Below, piece after piece: positions 13,201 to 24,490 of a stretch of 64,000 bases of DNA (position 1 is its first letter; each line of letters opens with the position of its first letter). The position numbers and the translations under genes are program-made. The stretch is from NCBI GenBank assembly GCA_963682055.1, contig OY821750.1, positions 2,916,501-2,980,500 of the forward strand, read 5' to 3'. The stretch is from Primula veris. Its lineage: Eukaryota; Streptophyta; Magnoliopsida; Ericales; Primulaceae. The notes under the pieces are model-generated. The model searched no databases, was not told where the DNA came from, and was given only the letters and a program-made list of their open reading frames with translations.

Positions 13201-14176
13201 CCATTAAGTTGTCTTACTTTCCTCTCATTATCCGTTTATGCTTTTTAATGGATCTCCCCGCTACAACTTAAAGTTTATGTTCCAATTATGGAAACTCTGA
13301 AGAAAATCGAATTGTGTCGTAGTAGATTACAATTTCCTCATAAGACCTTATTCGCAAAAATTCGCTTATTATCTGTTTCTTAGATAATTTCTTATTAAAA
13401 AATCTGTAGTAAATAAAAAGAGTTTCCTTCTGAGGGTTCACCCTGACATTAGGTTGTATTTTTTCTTCTTACAATACATTCATGATTTAAAATGCATTTC
13501 TGTGGTGAGATTTTGCAAAATCAGTTGTTGCCAACATCATTTGCATTGCCTTCCGATTATTCCTGAAAGTGAACTGACTTTATATTTGTAGTATATTTTA
13601 ACTTCTTTGTAGGCCGCAATCGTGAAGATGCGCTTTTATCTCTTTTTTAGTTTTTTTTATGATACTTATTTTAATCAGTTAATCTAAAGCTTATGGGTTT
13701 TAGTGCCAGCCCTGCCATTAGGTCCACTTTCCATTTATGTTTTCAAATGCATCTCCCCACTACTGATCTGTAGTTTCCTTGTTAAAGTTTTGCAAAATCA
13801 ATTGTTGCTGTTGGCCAACATTGGCATTGCTTTCCAATTAGTTTGAGATATAACTGGATATATGTTGTAGTCAATTATAATTTGGTCATTGACCTTAGGT
13901 GCGGAGATTCGCTTATTCTCTTTTTCTTGATAATCTTTTCATTAGGAAATTTACCACGGATCAGATAATGAGATTATGATCGAGGGAAAGTATTGCAATC
14001 ATGGGTTGGTATTGATAGGATATGATGAAGAGAAAGGGATAAGATATTGGATGGTAAAGAACTCGGAAGGCACACGTTGGGAAGACTCAGGCTACGGTAA
14101 AGTCGCGCGTAATTCGAGTCTTCCTGAGAACAAGGAAAATCTGCTCACTTCAATTATGTATCCCATCTTTAAGTAG
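10300..14176 (+). pseudogene. Papain-like (C1A-type) gene, decayed tandem copy 1
   Basis: Exons equivalent to those of the intact copy are at 10300-10339, 10422-10509, 10625-10702, 11119-11201, 11328-11573, 11657-11781 and 13946-14176. Lesions relative to copy 2: no exon 1 or promoter; TAA stop at 10504-10506 in exon 3; a 2-bp loss in the GA run of exon 5 leading to a stop; one extra G in exon 6 just after the catalytic LCW codons; a 4-bp loss in exon 7 giving a stop. The last exon stays fully open, with the NHG histidine and a KNSEGT asparagine motif. With this many lesions a functional protease from this locus is very unlikely. The open last exon may be chance or recent decay. Confidence 0.82.
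12340..13945 (+). repeat. Intronic tandem repeat array in intron 7, copy 1
   Basis: At least four units of about 250-500 bp share a core, GCAAAATCAGTTGTTGCCAA then CATCATTTGCATTGC, at about 12525, 13032, 13514 and 13793. Units also share CATTAGGT, TTTATGCTTTTTAATGCAT, CTACTAAT and ATTTCTTTTAT segments in the same order. The array fills most of the intron before the last exon. Confidence 0.75.
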
Positions 14177-14769
14177 TTGGTGTCAGTTGTATCTATCATA
14201 CTTGTATATGTATCCAGTTGATAATCTTAATACAATCAGTATGAGTAGAAGTTGTATATTTTAGCTGTGAATTGGTGAACAGCGGTATGTACTTTGATGA
14301 ACCTGTTAACTTGGTGTTGGTTAATTTTAATTAGACATGGATTTGCGGTATGTTGGGTCTGTGATCTGTTATCTATTTGTTTATGCTTCTGCTCTTAACA
14401 ATTGTTTGTTTTCATATTAAAAGCTTGTAACTTTTTTTGCTGCGACGCATTTTGGTTGACGAGCTTAGAATACGAACCTTTTTGAGATGGTGTATGTTAC
14501 ACCTGGTGGAGGAACATGATATTTTTCCTCCGACTCAAAAGTCAAAACAGGTCAGGATTTTTTTTACAAAACTACTGCCTAACAAGCCTTAAGAACAAAG
14601 CTGGGTTACGCTGTGGAATTGGTTACAGGACAGGTTTGGCACGGTTTTTTTTTGGTCAAAAAACTGCCTTTGTAAAAGCAACAAGAAAAAAGTTTGCTTA
14701 AAAGAAGCCTCAGTTAGCTTTTTGGCACCACCTTAGCCTTTTCAATTATAAGATGACTTAGAATTTATT

Positions 14770-15560
14770 ATTATTGATTAGGGCTGGGAAAACTTCCCGA
14801 AATCCCGACCCGCACCCAACCCGAAAATGTTGGGGTTTGTCCTCACCCGACAAGATTTTTTAATTAATTTATAATTTATATTATATAACATGAGGGTTTG
14901 TCCTGACCCGACAAGATTTTTTAATTAATTTATAATTTATATTATATAACATGATTTTTTTTTATTTCAACACTAAAATATAAATTAATTTACATCAAAT
15001 GCAAGTGATGAGAATCAAACCTTATACCTCTAACATACAATGTAAGTATTCTACCATATGAGTTACAATTCTTTTTATTTCATATATTAGTTATAATTAC
15101 ATAAGTATAATATAGAGTTGTAATTTTAAATATATGAAACTATTAAAATAAAAAATATAATTAAATAAAAAGGTTATATTGTTACTTAAAAAAAAAATGT
15201 TCATTATTTTCCGATTATAAAAATTATAATTATAATATATCTCATTTAGTATGATAATTGTTGCTTGTGTGAATAAAACTAAATATTAAAAAATCTAATA
15301 AAAAACGTATCAGTTTTTTTATCTACTCTATTATTTGTATTTTCACACTATTTTTTCTACTACATGTTAATTTCTTTTTTCATTTATTAGAAATGTTATT
15401 TTTAAATTAGTATTATGTTTCGTGTTAATAACATGTTTAGATTTATTATATGAAAATTGTTAATAAAGAATGACGTTGTTGTAAAATAAAAAAAATATAT
15501 CGAGAGATTCGGAATAAATTTATTCGACCTGGGGAATAACTTAGAGCCGCCACTGCTTTC
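14770..15560. other. Transposon-like AT-rich region with 61-bp tandem duplication
   Basis: It begins TAGGGCTGGGAAAACTTCCC then CGACCCGCACCCAACCCG, the style of hAT subterminal repeats. Two adjacent 61-bp units (14833-14893 and 14894-14954, starting GGGTTTGTCCT) differ at about one position. No opposite terminus or coding sequence was identified. Confidence 0.45.
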
Positions 15561-16163
15561 TTACTTGATTGCTCAATGCATAATTTGAGGACTTATAATG
15601 ACTTTTAACAAAAAGACATTTCATCAAGTTCCCTTAATCAGGCCCCAAATTATGAATGTTGCACAATATTATTTATAGTGAAGGAAGCAAAAGACTTTCC
15701 ACATACTTAAGTGACAAATCTTAAGAATTTTCAGTATAATCAATAAGAATAAAATATAAGGAAGACCGGTCATAATTTGTGTGAAAGTAAAAATGTTATT
15801 TAAAATTAAAATAAAAGTATTTTTTTCTTAAATTTGTGGAAAAAAAGAAAGAAAGTTATAATGTTTACTTGAAGCAAGCATTGTATACACTCTATATCAT
15901 ATTTTTTTTATCAATATTTTAGGAATTATTTTGATTTTTACCAAAAAAACATACTTAACAGGTTTCTCTTTTAAAACGCCAAATTATATGTGTTGCAACA
16001 TGTCCCAAGAAATAAAAAGTATTTCCATACTTATTTAATATTATAACTTAATCATTGGTGTTTTTATTCTTAGTTAAAAGCAGAAATAAAATAATAAAAT
16101 AAAATAAGCAATGTTGAGTAAAATTAGAAAAAGTGTAGTTTTTAATTTAATAAAAAATTGAGT

Positions 16164-16263
16164 TATATAAAATACCAAGCAGTTTTCCCATAATAACACA
16201 CTCTGCTCTCTTTCTCTCTCATAGGGTTTTAACTTTTGCATTTCTCTACAAAGATTAATTAAT
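16164..16263 (+). promoter_or_regulatory. TATA box and 5' UTR of the intact papain-like gene
   Basis: TATATAAAAT (16164-16173) lies about 100 bp before the start codon at 16264. A CT-rich leader (CTCTGCTCTCTTTCTCTCTC) follows, a common plant 5' UTR feature. Unit A lacks this block. The transcription start is inferred to be near 16195. Confidence 0.5.
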
Positions 16264-19200
16264 ATGGCTAAAAAAGGTATGTTATTATGTTCATGAGACT
16301 TTTTGTTATGGTTTATTCATTTTTTAATCAGTGTTTAAGTTTTTGGATTTTTTGTTTTGTTTTGTTTTGTTTAGGTAGAATGAGTTTGAAATTAGGTTTA
16401 TACTTTATACTTTTATTTCCATGCCACTGTTATTTATTGTTTAAGTTTGAAATGGGTTTTTTGTTTTGTACACCTTTTTCATTTTTTGAGATTTATGAGT
16501 TATTTATTTCTGCTATATCAGTAGGTTTACTATTACTTAGTGTTCTTTTTTAAAATAAAAAAATGGGTTTCTTGTTTTGTACTTCTTTCTTTAAAAAAAA
16601 AACATTGATTTCTGTTTTTTTTCAGTATTTGTAAGAATTGTGAGGTTTATTCTGTTTTTAACATTTTTGTAATAGGAGTTTGGAATATGAGTTTATTTGT
16701 ATGTTACTGTTATTTAGTGTTCTTTATAAAAAAAAATGATCTTTTTAATGTTATATCAGTGATATTTCTGTTTTTGCGGTATCAGTGTTTTGCTTTTAAA
16801 ATATGTTTATTCTGGGAATGAACTTGTGAAGAACTATTTTGCAGGCCATTGTGATCTTGTTGGTTTATTGAGTTTTTCAAGTGTTGTTTTTGTTAATAGG
16901 ATGTTAAGAAAAGCTGTTTTTTTTCAACTATGAGCACTAGTGTGCACTTTTGTAGTGATTAGCTGAGTTTCATCCAGTATGATATACAGCGTATACCAAC
17001 GTGTTTCCATTGATCTTTGAATTTTATCAATGTTTTTTGGTTTAATTCAACGTCTGGATTTTGGGTTTAATGTTTTGGTAGTAAAGAATAATTCTACGTA
17101 GTAACTTGAGGTTTCGGTTATTTGCTCTTTTGTTGTTATATCTTGTACAGCATGCATCATTGTGTTTCCTTGTGTTTTAATTGAGCTCTACCTGTGTTTT
17201 TTTTGTTGTAATGGCTATGATCGGGTTCATGTGTTTGATTTTGAAGTTCATTTGAAATAGACCTTGAATTGAGTTATTAGTCATTATTGTAAAATTGTTA
17301 GGAATAGATTTTGCATTTTCCTTTGATTTGGGGAAAAGAGTTTGAATATAGGCTAATTTTTTAAATTAGTATTTTATAATTGTTTTACTGTTCTAATCTT
17401 TTGTAGTATTGAAATGATGGGGTTGTTTTCTTGGGATTTTTTTAAGTTTAATGACTCCTTTTCTTGTATGTTGTCTATATATTGAGCCATAGAGGTCGTT
17501 TTGGGGGAAATCTGTTTTACAGTTATATTGTATGTCACTGCATCTTTATTGAATTTTAGGCATGCTATTTTTGTTGTTATGGAGATAGTGCGGTGTTTTC
17601 TTGTGATTATTTTTAAGCTCTGTGAACGTAGGACTTGTCTATTTTATAAGTACTAACATGGAGCTTAACATTTTATTTCCTACTTCTGGGGAAAGGTGTC
17701 TAAACTATGAATTAGGGCTATTCTGCACGTTAAAGTGTTTCGGGACACAAAAGTGTTTGGGTTTTGCTTGAGTTGTTTTGTGGAAAGGAACTTCAGTATG
17801 AGAGCTATTTTCTTTGTCACTTCTTTCTTATTTGGGTTTCATGAGAGCTTTTTTGTTACTATACAATTTTTGGGATTTTACGGTTTTGCTTTTGAAGTAT
17901 GGTACTCTAATTTGTTCTTCTTCATGTACTTGATGAACAAGTCTTGTCCATGCTTCCTCTTTTTTCTCTTCGAGTAAAGAAGGGAAAAATAACAAAAAAC
18001 CATGAAATCCCTCGCCAGCCAATCTGATGGCGCAGTCACACTACATCGGTTGTATAATCACATTGATTTGCTTGGAGTTTTAGCATGATTTATTTGTTTG
18101 TCTGTCATTATTTTTTCCAATCCGTGCTGTTTAAAACTCCTGAGTGGTGTTTAAAACTTTAAACTGCTTTATTCTATCATTACATGTTCATAGCCTAATA
18201 TGCAGTGCTCTTTTGTAGCTAACAATGGCTCTCAAGGGCAAGATGAAAACGAGAATCGGTACTTTCTCTTTCCTGTTAGGCAGTGTTGGCAAATACAGAG
18301 TGCTTTTTTAATACTCCTAATTGCTTATTCTAGATATTTCTGTATTCCAGGGACTCAGAGCAAAATGATCTCCTCACAAATGATGATTATACCCAACTTG
18401 AGGGTATTAAAATCTCAAACTCAGATCCTCCAAAATCTGTGAGCTCTAGATTTTATCTTTTTCCATTTTTGTTGAGATTGTTATACAATCATAAGTTCTG
18501 TATATATATGAAAATGTGAATTGCTCCCTCCTCTTACTTCACTCTCCTCCACAGACCGAGATGGCATCTGATGCAAAGCTCCCCAACTATTCCATGTCCG
18601 CGAAAGAATCTGCAATTATGAAAAGCAAAATGGTATTTTTTTTTTCTTAATATGTTTACTGTTGAAACCCCATAATTTCCAACGGTAACCATTTAGAGGT
18701 CTATGGATTTAAGGACATAACTTACATAATGCATAATAAATGCATGCTAACATGGTTGTCATATCTCTTGAGGTATGCTTGTATTTTTAGTTTTGAGGGT
18801 TTAATTTTGAACCCAATTTAGAGGTTGCAAGGATTTAAGAGTTCTGATGCAAGGAAAATGTATGGTCACGTATGTTATTCTGAGTCCTATGTAACATTGT
18901 TTCTATGTTAAGACCCTGAAGTTTCTGTGCAAGGCTTTTCTTCTTCTTCAAAATTACCCAACAATTAGCAAAGGAGTCTCAAATAATTTAAATCTCAGAT
19001 GTTATCGAATTTACTGTACATAACTAATTATCTATTTATGCTCTTACATAATGATCATGTGATAGGAGGAAAGGATAGCTACGCTTTCGGTGTACACCCC
19101 AGATTGTGGCCATCCAAATCTCGAGAGAGAGATAGATGATTGTGGCAGCAGTTAAGTATTGTATAATTCGTACGATTGAGATGATTATTTCAGCATAAGA

Positions 19201-22192
19201 TGTCTTATTCCAGTTGTTATATTATTGGAATTTAATTTTACGAAATACACTTACATTTTCCCTATATTCTATCAGACCTGTGCTGGATACTAGCGGCTAT
19301 AAACTGTGTTTGTAGTGGATTGATAAGGAAAGGTGCTGACTATGAGCTCATTAAGCTGAACTGCAAGAAGCTAATGAAGTGTCACGAGGAGGAAGGTAAT
19401 GGTTATCCTTACATAATAAAGAAAGCTTTTAAGTATATAAAAGACCATAACGTAAGCAAGAGCAAATTCTTCCCTACCAAAGCCAAGTGGGCTATAGCAC
19501 CACATGTGGTGCCGGAAGAGGTAAAATCTGCCCCACTTGCGTCCTTTATCTAAATTAATCTAAAAAAATCAGATCATTATGTTTTTTTTCTTTCCACAGA
19601 TCAGGGCCCTTCGTATCAATGGCTTTCAGATGATAGATAATGAGGATGAATTTGCAATTATGGAGGCAATACGAAATGGGCATATCTTAGGAGGAGTAAG
19701 GCCGAGTCCTGAATTTTCCATGCTTAAAAATGTAAGTCCGATAAAAATCTAACCAATTTCAATGCCATTTACTGTTTTTGTTTTCTGCTTGTAACTTGCA
19801 CTTTGTTCAAATCCATTTTTTTGGTAAATTCGTTAGCCATTAGGCTAAGTAGGCTTTAAGATAACAGGAAAGTTGGGGTGGTTATTTCTACTGTAATTGT
19901 AGTGCCATACTGGGGCTATATTCGGTATCCAATGTCGTATTTCGGGTCCATACCATACCACACAGAATATATATTTACTAAGATATCCCTCATTCCTAAA
20001 GCTAATTCTGAAATACAGGCACATACACATACACATAGCTGTTGAGAAAAAAGGAGGGTTTAGGGCCGCTAGGTAGGTTGTCTGTTTTTTGTTCTTCTCA
20101 TAAACCATCTATGCTTATAAAGTTTAAACGCATCATCCCACTATTAATCTATAGTTTTGGTATTGAAAATTTGCAAAATCATTTGCATTGCCTTCAAATT
20201 AGTTCGAAAGATTGCTGACTTTATGTTATATACTTATAAAGATTATAATTCGTACTTGATTGCGAAGATTGGATAATTATCATTTTTTTATATTTCTTTT
20301 ATTAAATCTATAGCATATAAGAAAGTTGGCTTCTAAGGGCTGTCTCTGACGTTAGGTAGCATATAGTTATCCATTTATTCTTTTTAATGCATCTTCCACT
20401 ACTAGTCTAAAGCTGCGGAGTTAAGTTATTGCAAAATCAGTTGTATTTTTTATGAAAATTAAGAATATATGAACCAGAAATTCGAACAGACCTTTTGAGC
20501 ACAGGCGCTACAAAAGATTAAAAAAATTGTTGCAAAGCTAATCATCGTTTGTAAATCAAAAGAAATATAGGAAATTTAATACTAAACCGATAATTCAGTG
20601 ACAAAAAACTCAAAGTTGAGTAACAGCAGCAGCAACAATTCAGCTTCTGGTGGAGAACTTCTCTGGAATGAGCGATGTTGTTGTGAGCTACATTTCTTGT
20701 GAACTGAATGCAGTTTTGATCAACTTTCCAATTACCTTCAACAGTATTCTCCAAATTAGACCAAACCCACATAAGAAGCATGTTTTGTCATAAAAAGCAT
20801 CTTCTTAGACCCAAACTTCATCTTCAGTGAGCTCAGAACAGCCATATTGAACATGTAGCTTAAGTCACTAAGCCAAACAACCAGCATTATCTTGCATTTT
20901 AAACTTCCTAATGGCTTTAATCCATAGCTGCTTTCATCTTTACTTGCACTAGGCATTTGCTTTTTTGATAAATCACTCTCCAAAGGTGCTTTTGACCTAC
21001 TTGGCTGGACCACCATATAGAAAACATCACTTGCACTAGGCTTGTTGCCAACATCATTTGCAATGCATTCAAATTAAATCGAAAATTAACTAACTTTATT
21101 TTGTAGTAATTTTATTTCCTTGGATATTTCCTTTTATGAAAAATCTATACCGGTTAACAAAAGTTGCTACCTAAGGGACCCTGGCCGTTAAGTTGTCTTC
21201 TTTTCCTCTCATTATCCAGCTATGCTTTTAAATGTATCTCCCCACTACTAACTTATAGTTTCTGTTGGGCTTTTGCAAAATCAGTTGTCATCAACGTCAT
21301 CTGCATTGTTTCACAATTATGTAACATCTAAAGGAATTTGAATTGTGTCGTAGATTATAATTTCCTCATAGACCTTAATCGTATCTATTTCTTGGATATT
21401 TCTTTTATTAAAAAATCTTTAGCAGACCAAATGAGTTGCCTCTTGAGGGTTGATGTTGTATTTTTTTTCCTTACTATCCATTTATGATTTTAAATGCATT
21501 TCTGTGGTGAGATTTTGCAAAATCAATTGTTGCTAACATCATTTGCATTACCTTCCGACTTTTCTGTAAGTTAACTGACTTTATGTTTGTAGTATAATTT
21601 AACTTTTGTAGGCCGCAATCTCGAAGATGCACTTTTATCCTCTCTTTTTTTATAATACTTATTTTTAATCAGTTAATCTAAAATTGATATTAAATGGGTT
21701 TTAGGGCCGGCCCTGCTATTAGGTCGTCTTTCGTTTCTTTCCCACTTTCCATTTATGTTTTCACATGCATGTTCTCACTACTGATCCGTAGTTTCCTTGT
21801 AAAAGTTTTACAAAATCAATTTTCGCTGTTCGCTGACATTTGCATTGCTTTTCAATTAGTTTGAGATATAGCTGGAAGTTGATTTCTGATTATAATTTGG
21901 TCATTGACCTTAGCTGCGGAGATGGGCTTATTCTCTTTTTTCTTGATAATCTCTCAATTAGGAAATTTACCACGGATCAGATAATGAGATAATGGTCGGG
22001 GGAAAGTATTGCAATCATGGGTTGGTATTAATAGGATTTATGGATGAGAAAGGGATAGGATATTGGCAGGTACAGAACTCGGAAGGAACAAGTTGGGAAG
22101 ACTCAGGCTACGGTAAAGTCGCTCGTAACTCAAGTCTTCCTGAAAACAAGAAAAATCTGCTCACTTCAATTATGTATCCCGTCTTTCAGTAA
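16264..22192 (+). CDS. Divergent papain-fold (C1A-type) protein, intact tandem copy 2
   Basis: Eight exons join in phase: 16264-16276, 18219-18258, 18351-18438, 18555-18632, 19066-19150, 19276-19520, 19600-19731 and 21962-22192. They total 912 nt, i.e. 303 aa with no internal stop; each junction has GT..AG. The protein starts MAKKANNGSQGQDENENR, then an acidic, low-complexity N-terminus to about residue 75. It has no signal peptide and no I29 inhibitor propeptide. The papain fold follows: CGSNLCW with candidate nucleophile Cys104, NGYPYIIKKAFKYI (matching the NGG..AF.YI helix), NHG with His246, and QNSEGT with Asn266. The catalytic Cys/His/Asn are present. The oxyanion Gln is absent, the usual NSWGT Trp is Glu, and the LxxC..C disulfide region is rearranged. 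The exon 5/6 intron falls at the CGS/CW site, as in plant papains. Activity is uncertain: divergent protease or pseudoenzyme. Exons 1 and 2 are the least certain part. Confidence 0.75.
20150..21955 (+). repeat. Intronic tandem repeat array in intron 7, copy 2
   Basis: Same repeat family as 12340-13945. Core words GCAAAATCA..TTGCATTGC recur near 20172, 20430 (split by the insertion, resuming at 21045), 21276, 21517 and 21810. The array therefore predates duplication of the gene. Confidence 0.7.
20444..21044 (-). mobile_element. 601-bp insertion of unknown type in intron 7, copy 2
   Basis: Copy 1 reads CAGTTGTTGCC without interruption at the matching site (about 13041), so this block was gained in copy 2 or lost from copy 1. 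TTGT flanks both junctions, compatible with a 3-4 bp target duplication. On the minus strand a frame of 86 codons (21016-20756) is followed, in another frame, by 20781-20542, suggesting a decayed coding fragment with no recognised domain. The word ACTTGCACTAGGC occurs twice inside, near 20943 and 21030. It could be a captured gene fragment or a non-autonomous element. Confidence 0.55.
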
Positions 22193-22719
22193 TTGGTGTC
22201 AGTCGTATCTATCGTACTTTATATGTATCCAGTTGATAATCTTAATACAATCAGAATGAGTAGACCTTGTATATTTTGGCTGTGAATTGGTGAACAGCAG
22301 TATGTAATTTGATGAACCTGTTAACTTGGTGTTGGTTAAGTATAATTAGAGGTGCATTTGCGGTATATTAGGTCTGATCTATTATCTCTTTTTTTTTTTG
22401 GTAATCAAGGTCTGATCTATTATCTAATTGTTTATATTTCTACTCTTAACGATTGTTTGTTTTCATATTTTAAGCTTGTAACTTTTTTTGCTGTCGTGAC
22501 GAGCTTAAATGAACGTGATATTTTTTCTTCTACGCAAACAAGTCTGGCAGTTTTCTCCAAAGCTACTGCTAAACAAACAAGCATATTTCAAAAAAGAAAA
22601 AAAGTTTACTTATTTGCAAAACAAACGATCAGAGTCCATAACTGTTTTGCTCAATAGTACGTTTACTGAGCTAATGTTGCCTTTCTTATTCTAACTTGGC
22701 CTTTTCAGCTGTGAACCAA

Positions 22720-23247
22720 ATCGAGTCGTATTTTTAATAATCCCAACACAAATCTTTTGAACAACTCGTTTGAATGACAAAAGTACATTTAAATACTACA
22801 CTAGTACTATTTTCGTCCTTTGATACGTGTCTCTTGCGAAAACATGCAATCTAACCCACTAAATTTTCATATCATATCTAGATTGTCGGAAAAAATTCTT
22901 TCAAAAATACATAGTTCGTAAATAGAACTATATGACGGAGGGTCATAGTGACTATCCATTAAAATTGTGGCTTGGTAGATTGAGCTTTCGCTTCCAACTC
23001 TTTGAGGTTTCACTGCTTGTTTCATTCGGATTGAAAGGTGGCTCCGGATGAATTCTTTCAAAAAAAAATATTACGGAATTTTCTTGAGTAGTCTTTGTTG
23101 AGGAACTCGATGAAGGATTTGCTTCGGTACATCTATTGGTTGGTATTGGAGTGTTGCAAATTCACCGGATTTCCCCCTTGGCTCATCACGAGAAGGCGAG
23201 TTCCATTTCTTAGATTTTCCATTTTAACAATTTAAATATGAATAATT
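22720..23247. other. Intergenic, no gene recognised
   Basis: A patch at about 22900-23220 is less AT-rich and has short open frames on both strands. No domain or splice-supported exon chain was recognised. Confidence 0.45.
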
Positions 23248-23775
23248 TGATAATCAAAGTTACACGTATTTGAGTTATATATAGATTATTATAACTTTTT
23301 CTTAAAGTATTTGAGTTACATATAGATTATTAGAAACGAACATATTAATTACTCACTCCGTTTCAAAATTGAAGTACAGTATATTATTTTGGATTGTTCA
23401 ACAATATAAGTCAATTGTTTTTTAAACAATACAAGTCCACTTAACAATATAGAAAATATTTTTTTATAAAATTATATATTTGCCCATACTTTTAAGTTTA
23501 TAGTATAACATGCATTAATAAAAATGAAGATAAAAATGGAAAGAGGTTATAAAAAAAATATAATAATTATGTTTTATTAATAAATTTGAGTTTTTCATAA
23601 AATTATACCGTCAGAACGGAGATAGTAATAAATAAATAAAAGTTAATTCAGAATGTTGATCAACTATATGTAACTCAAATACGTGTAACTTTGATTATCA
23701 ACTTTTATGATCAACTTTTATTTATTTATTACTATCTCCGTTCTGACGGTATAATTTTATGAAAAACTCAAATTT
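23248..23775. repeat. Nested inverted repeats (hairpin-forming MITE complex)
   Basis: A perfect 63-bp inverted repeat (23582-23644 and 23713-23775) has a 68-bp spacer. A second pair, with one mismatch (about 23248-23280 and 23667-23700), is built on AAAGTTACACGTATTTGAGT. Further direct copies of CTCAAATACGTGTAACTATA follow to about 23845. CTCACTCCGTTTCAAAATTG at 23353 and AACGGAGATAGTA at 23616 resemble Stowaway-type CTCCGT ends. Confidence 0.8.
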
Positions 23776-24159
23776 TAACTATATGTAACTCAAATACGTG
23801 TAACTATATGTAACTCAAATTTTAACTATACGGTAACTCAAATACGGCAGAAAGACTTTGGTTATGGAAGTAAATAAATACCTCATAGTACGGGAACATA
23901 ATACAATAAAATTGAATGTTGGGGACATTGGAAGCTTTTTTGGGTAGAGAGTGGGATAAAATAAATATTGGGGACATGAACAGAATATTTGATTCAGGGT
24001 AGTTGTTGGCTTTTATTGTGAGCATTAATTAAAGCTTTGTCTGTTTCGAATTTTGAACTACCTAAACAATGCAGCGCGGGAACCAAAATGTTGATCAAAT
24101 TATATATATTTTTTTATTAAAAAAATAACACTTTAAACTTCAGGACATACTCCTATTTT

Positions 24160-24490
24160 GTTGTTTTTTTTTTGTGTTCGCTCGGTTTCGATTCGGTTTA
24201 TAGCAAAATCGATACCGAAATTGAGCATATTTTTCAGTTTGCTTTTTTTCGATTTCGGTATTTTTATTTTTTGTACCGAATCGAGCCGGTTTTTTCTATC
24301 TGGTTTCAGGTTTTTCGGTTATTTATCGGTTTTATTTTTGGTTTTTCGATCTTTTTGGAGGTTTTCGGTTCGGTTTTATTATAAACCAAAACCGACCCGA
24401 AAATGTTTTGATTTTTCGATTTCGGTCTTTTTCGATTCGATTATCGGTTCGGTTCGATTTTTCCGGATTCTCAGGCACCCATAGTTTTGT
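24160..24490. mobile_element. hAT-like non-autonomous element rich in CGGTTCGGTTT
   Basis: Dense TTCGGTTT/CGGTTCGG words on one side and AACCGA words inside (AAACCAAAACCGACCCGAAA) are the subterminal pattern of many plant hAT elements. The right edge, complement TATGGGTGCCTGAGAAT, resembles a GGGGTGCC-type terminus. Phe-rich open frames across it are by-products of the T-rich repeats. Confidence 0.5.

Larger units (their letters stand above)
8760..14750 (+). repeat. Tandem duplication unit A (papain-like gene region)
   Basis: Homologous to unit B at about 16770-22720, in direct orientation, with the copies about 8 kb apart. Homology is first clear at TGCGGTATCAGT followed by GCTTTTAAAATATGTTT and fades around the GCCTTTTCA words near 14745. 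It covers intron 1 (part) through exon 8 and 3' flank of the gene, but not exon 1 or its promoter. Intron 1 also has internal repetition: 8530-8770 resembles 9810-9990. Confidence 0.85.
16770..22720 (+). repeat. Tandem duplication unit B (papain-like gene region)
   Basis: Direct homologue of unit A (about 8760-14750), with the same order of intron and exon blocks. It differs by a 601-bp insertion at 20444-21044 and by many small indels. Exon 1 and the promoter (16164-16276) lie just upstream of the homologous block. Confidence 0.85.

Noticed and set aside
24158..24484. 108-codon Phe-rich frame on the plus strand
   Set aside because: By-product of TTCGGTTT repeats of a hAT-like element.
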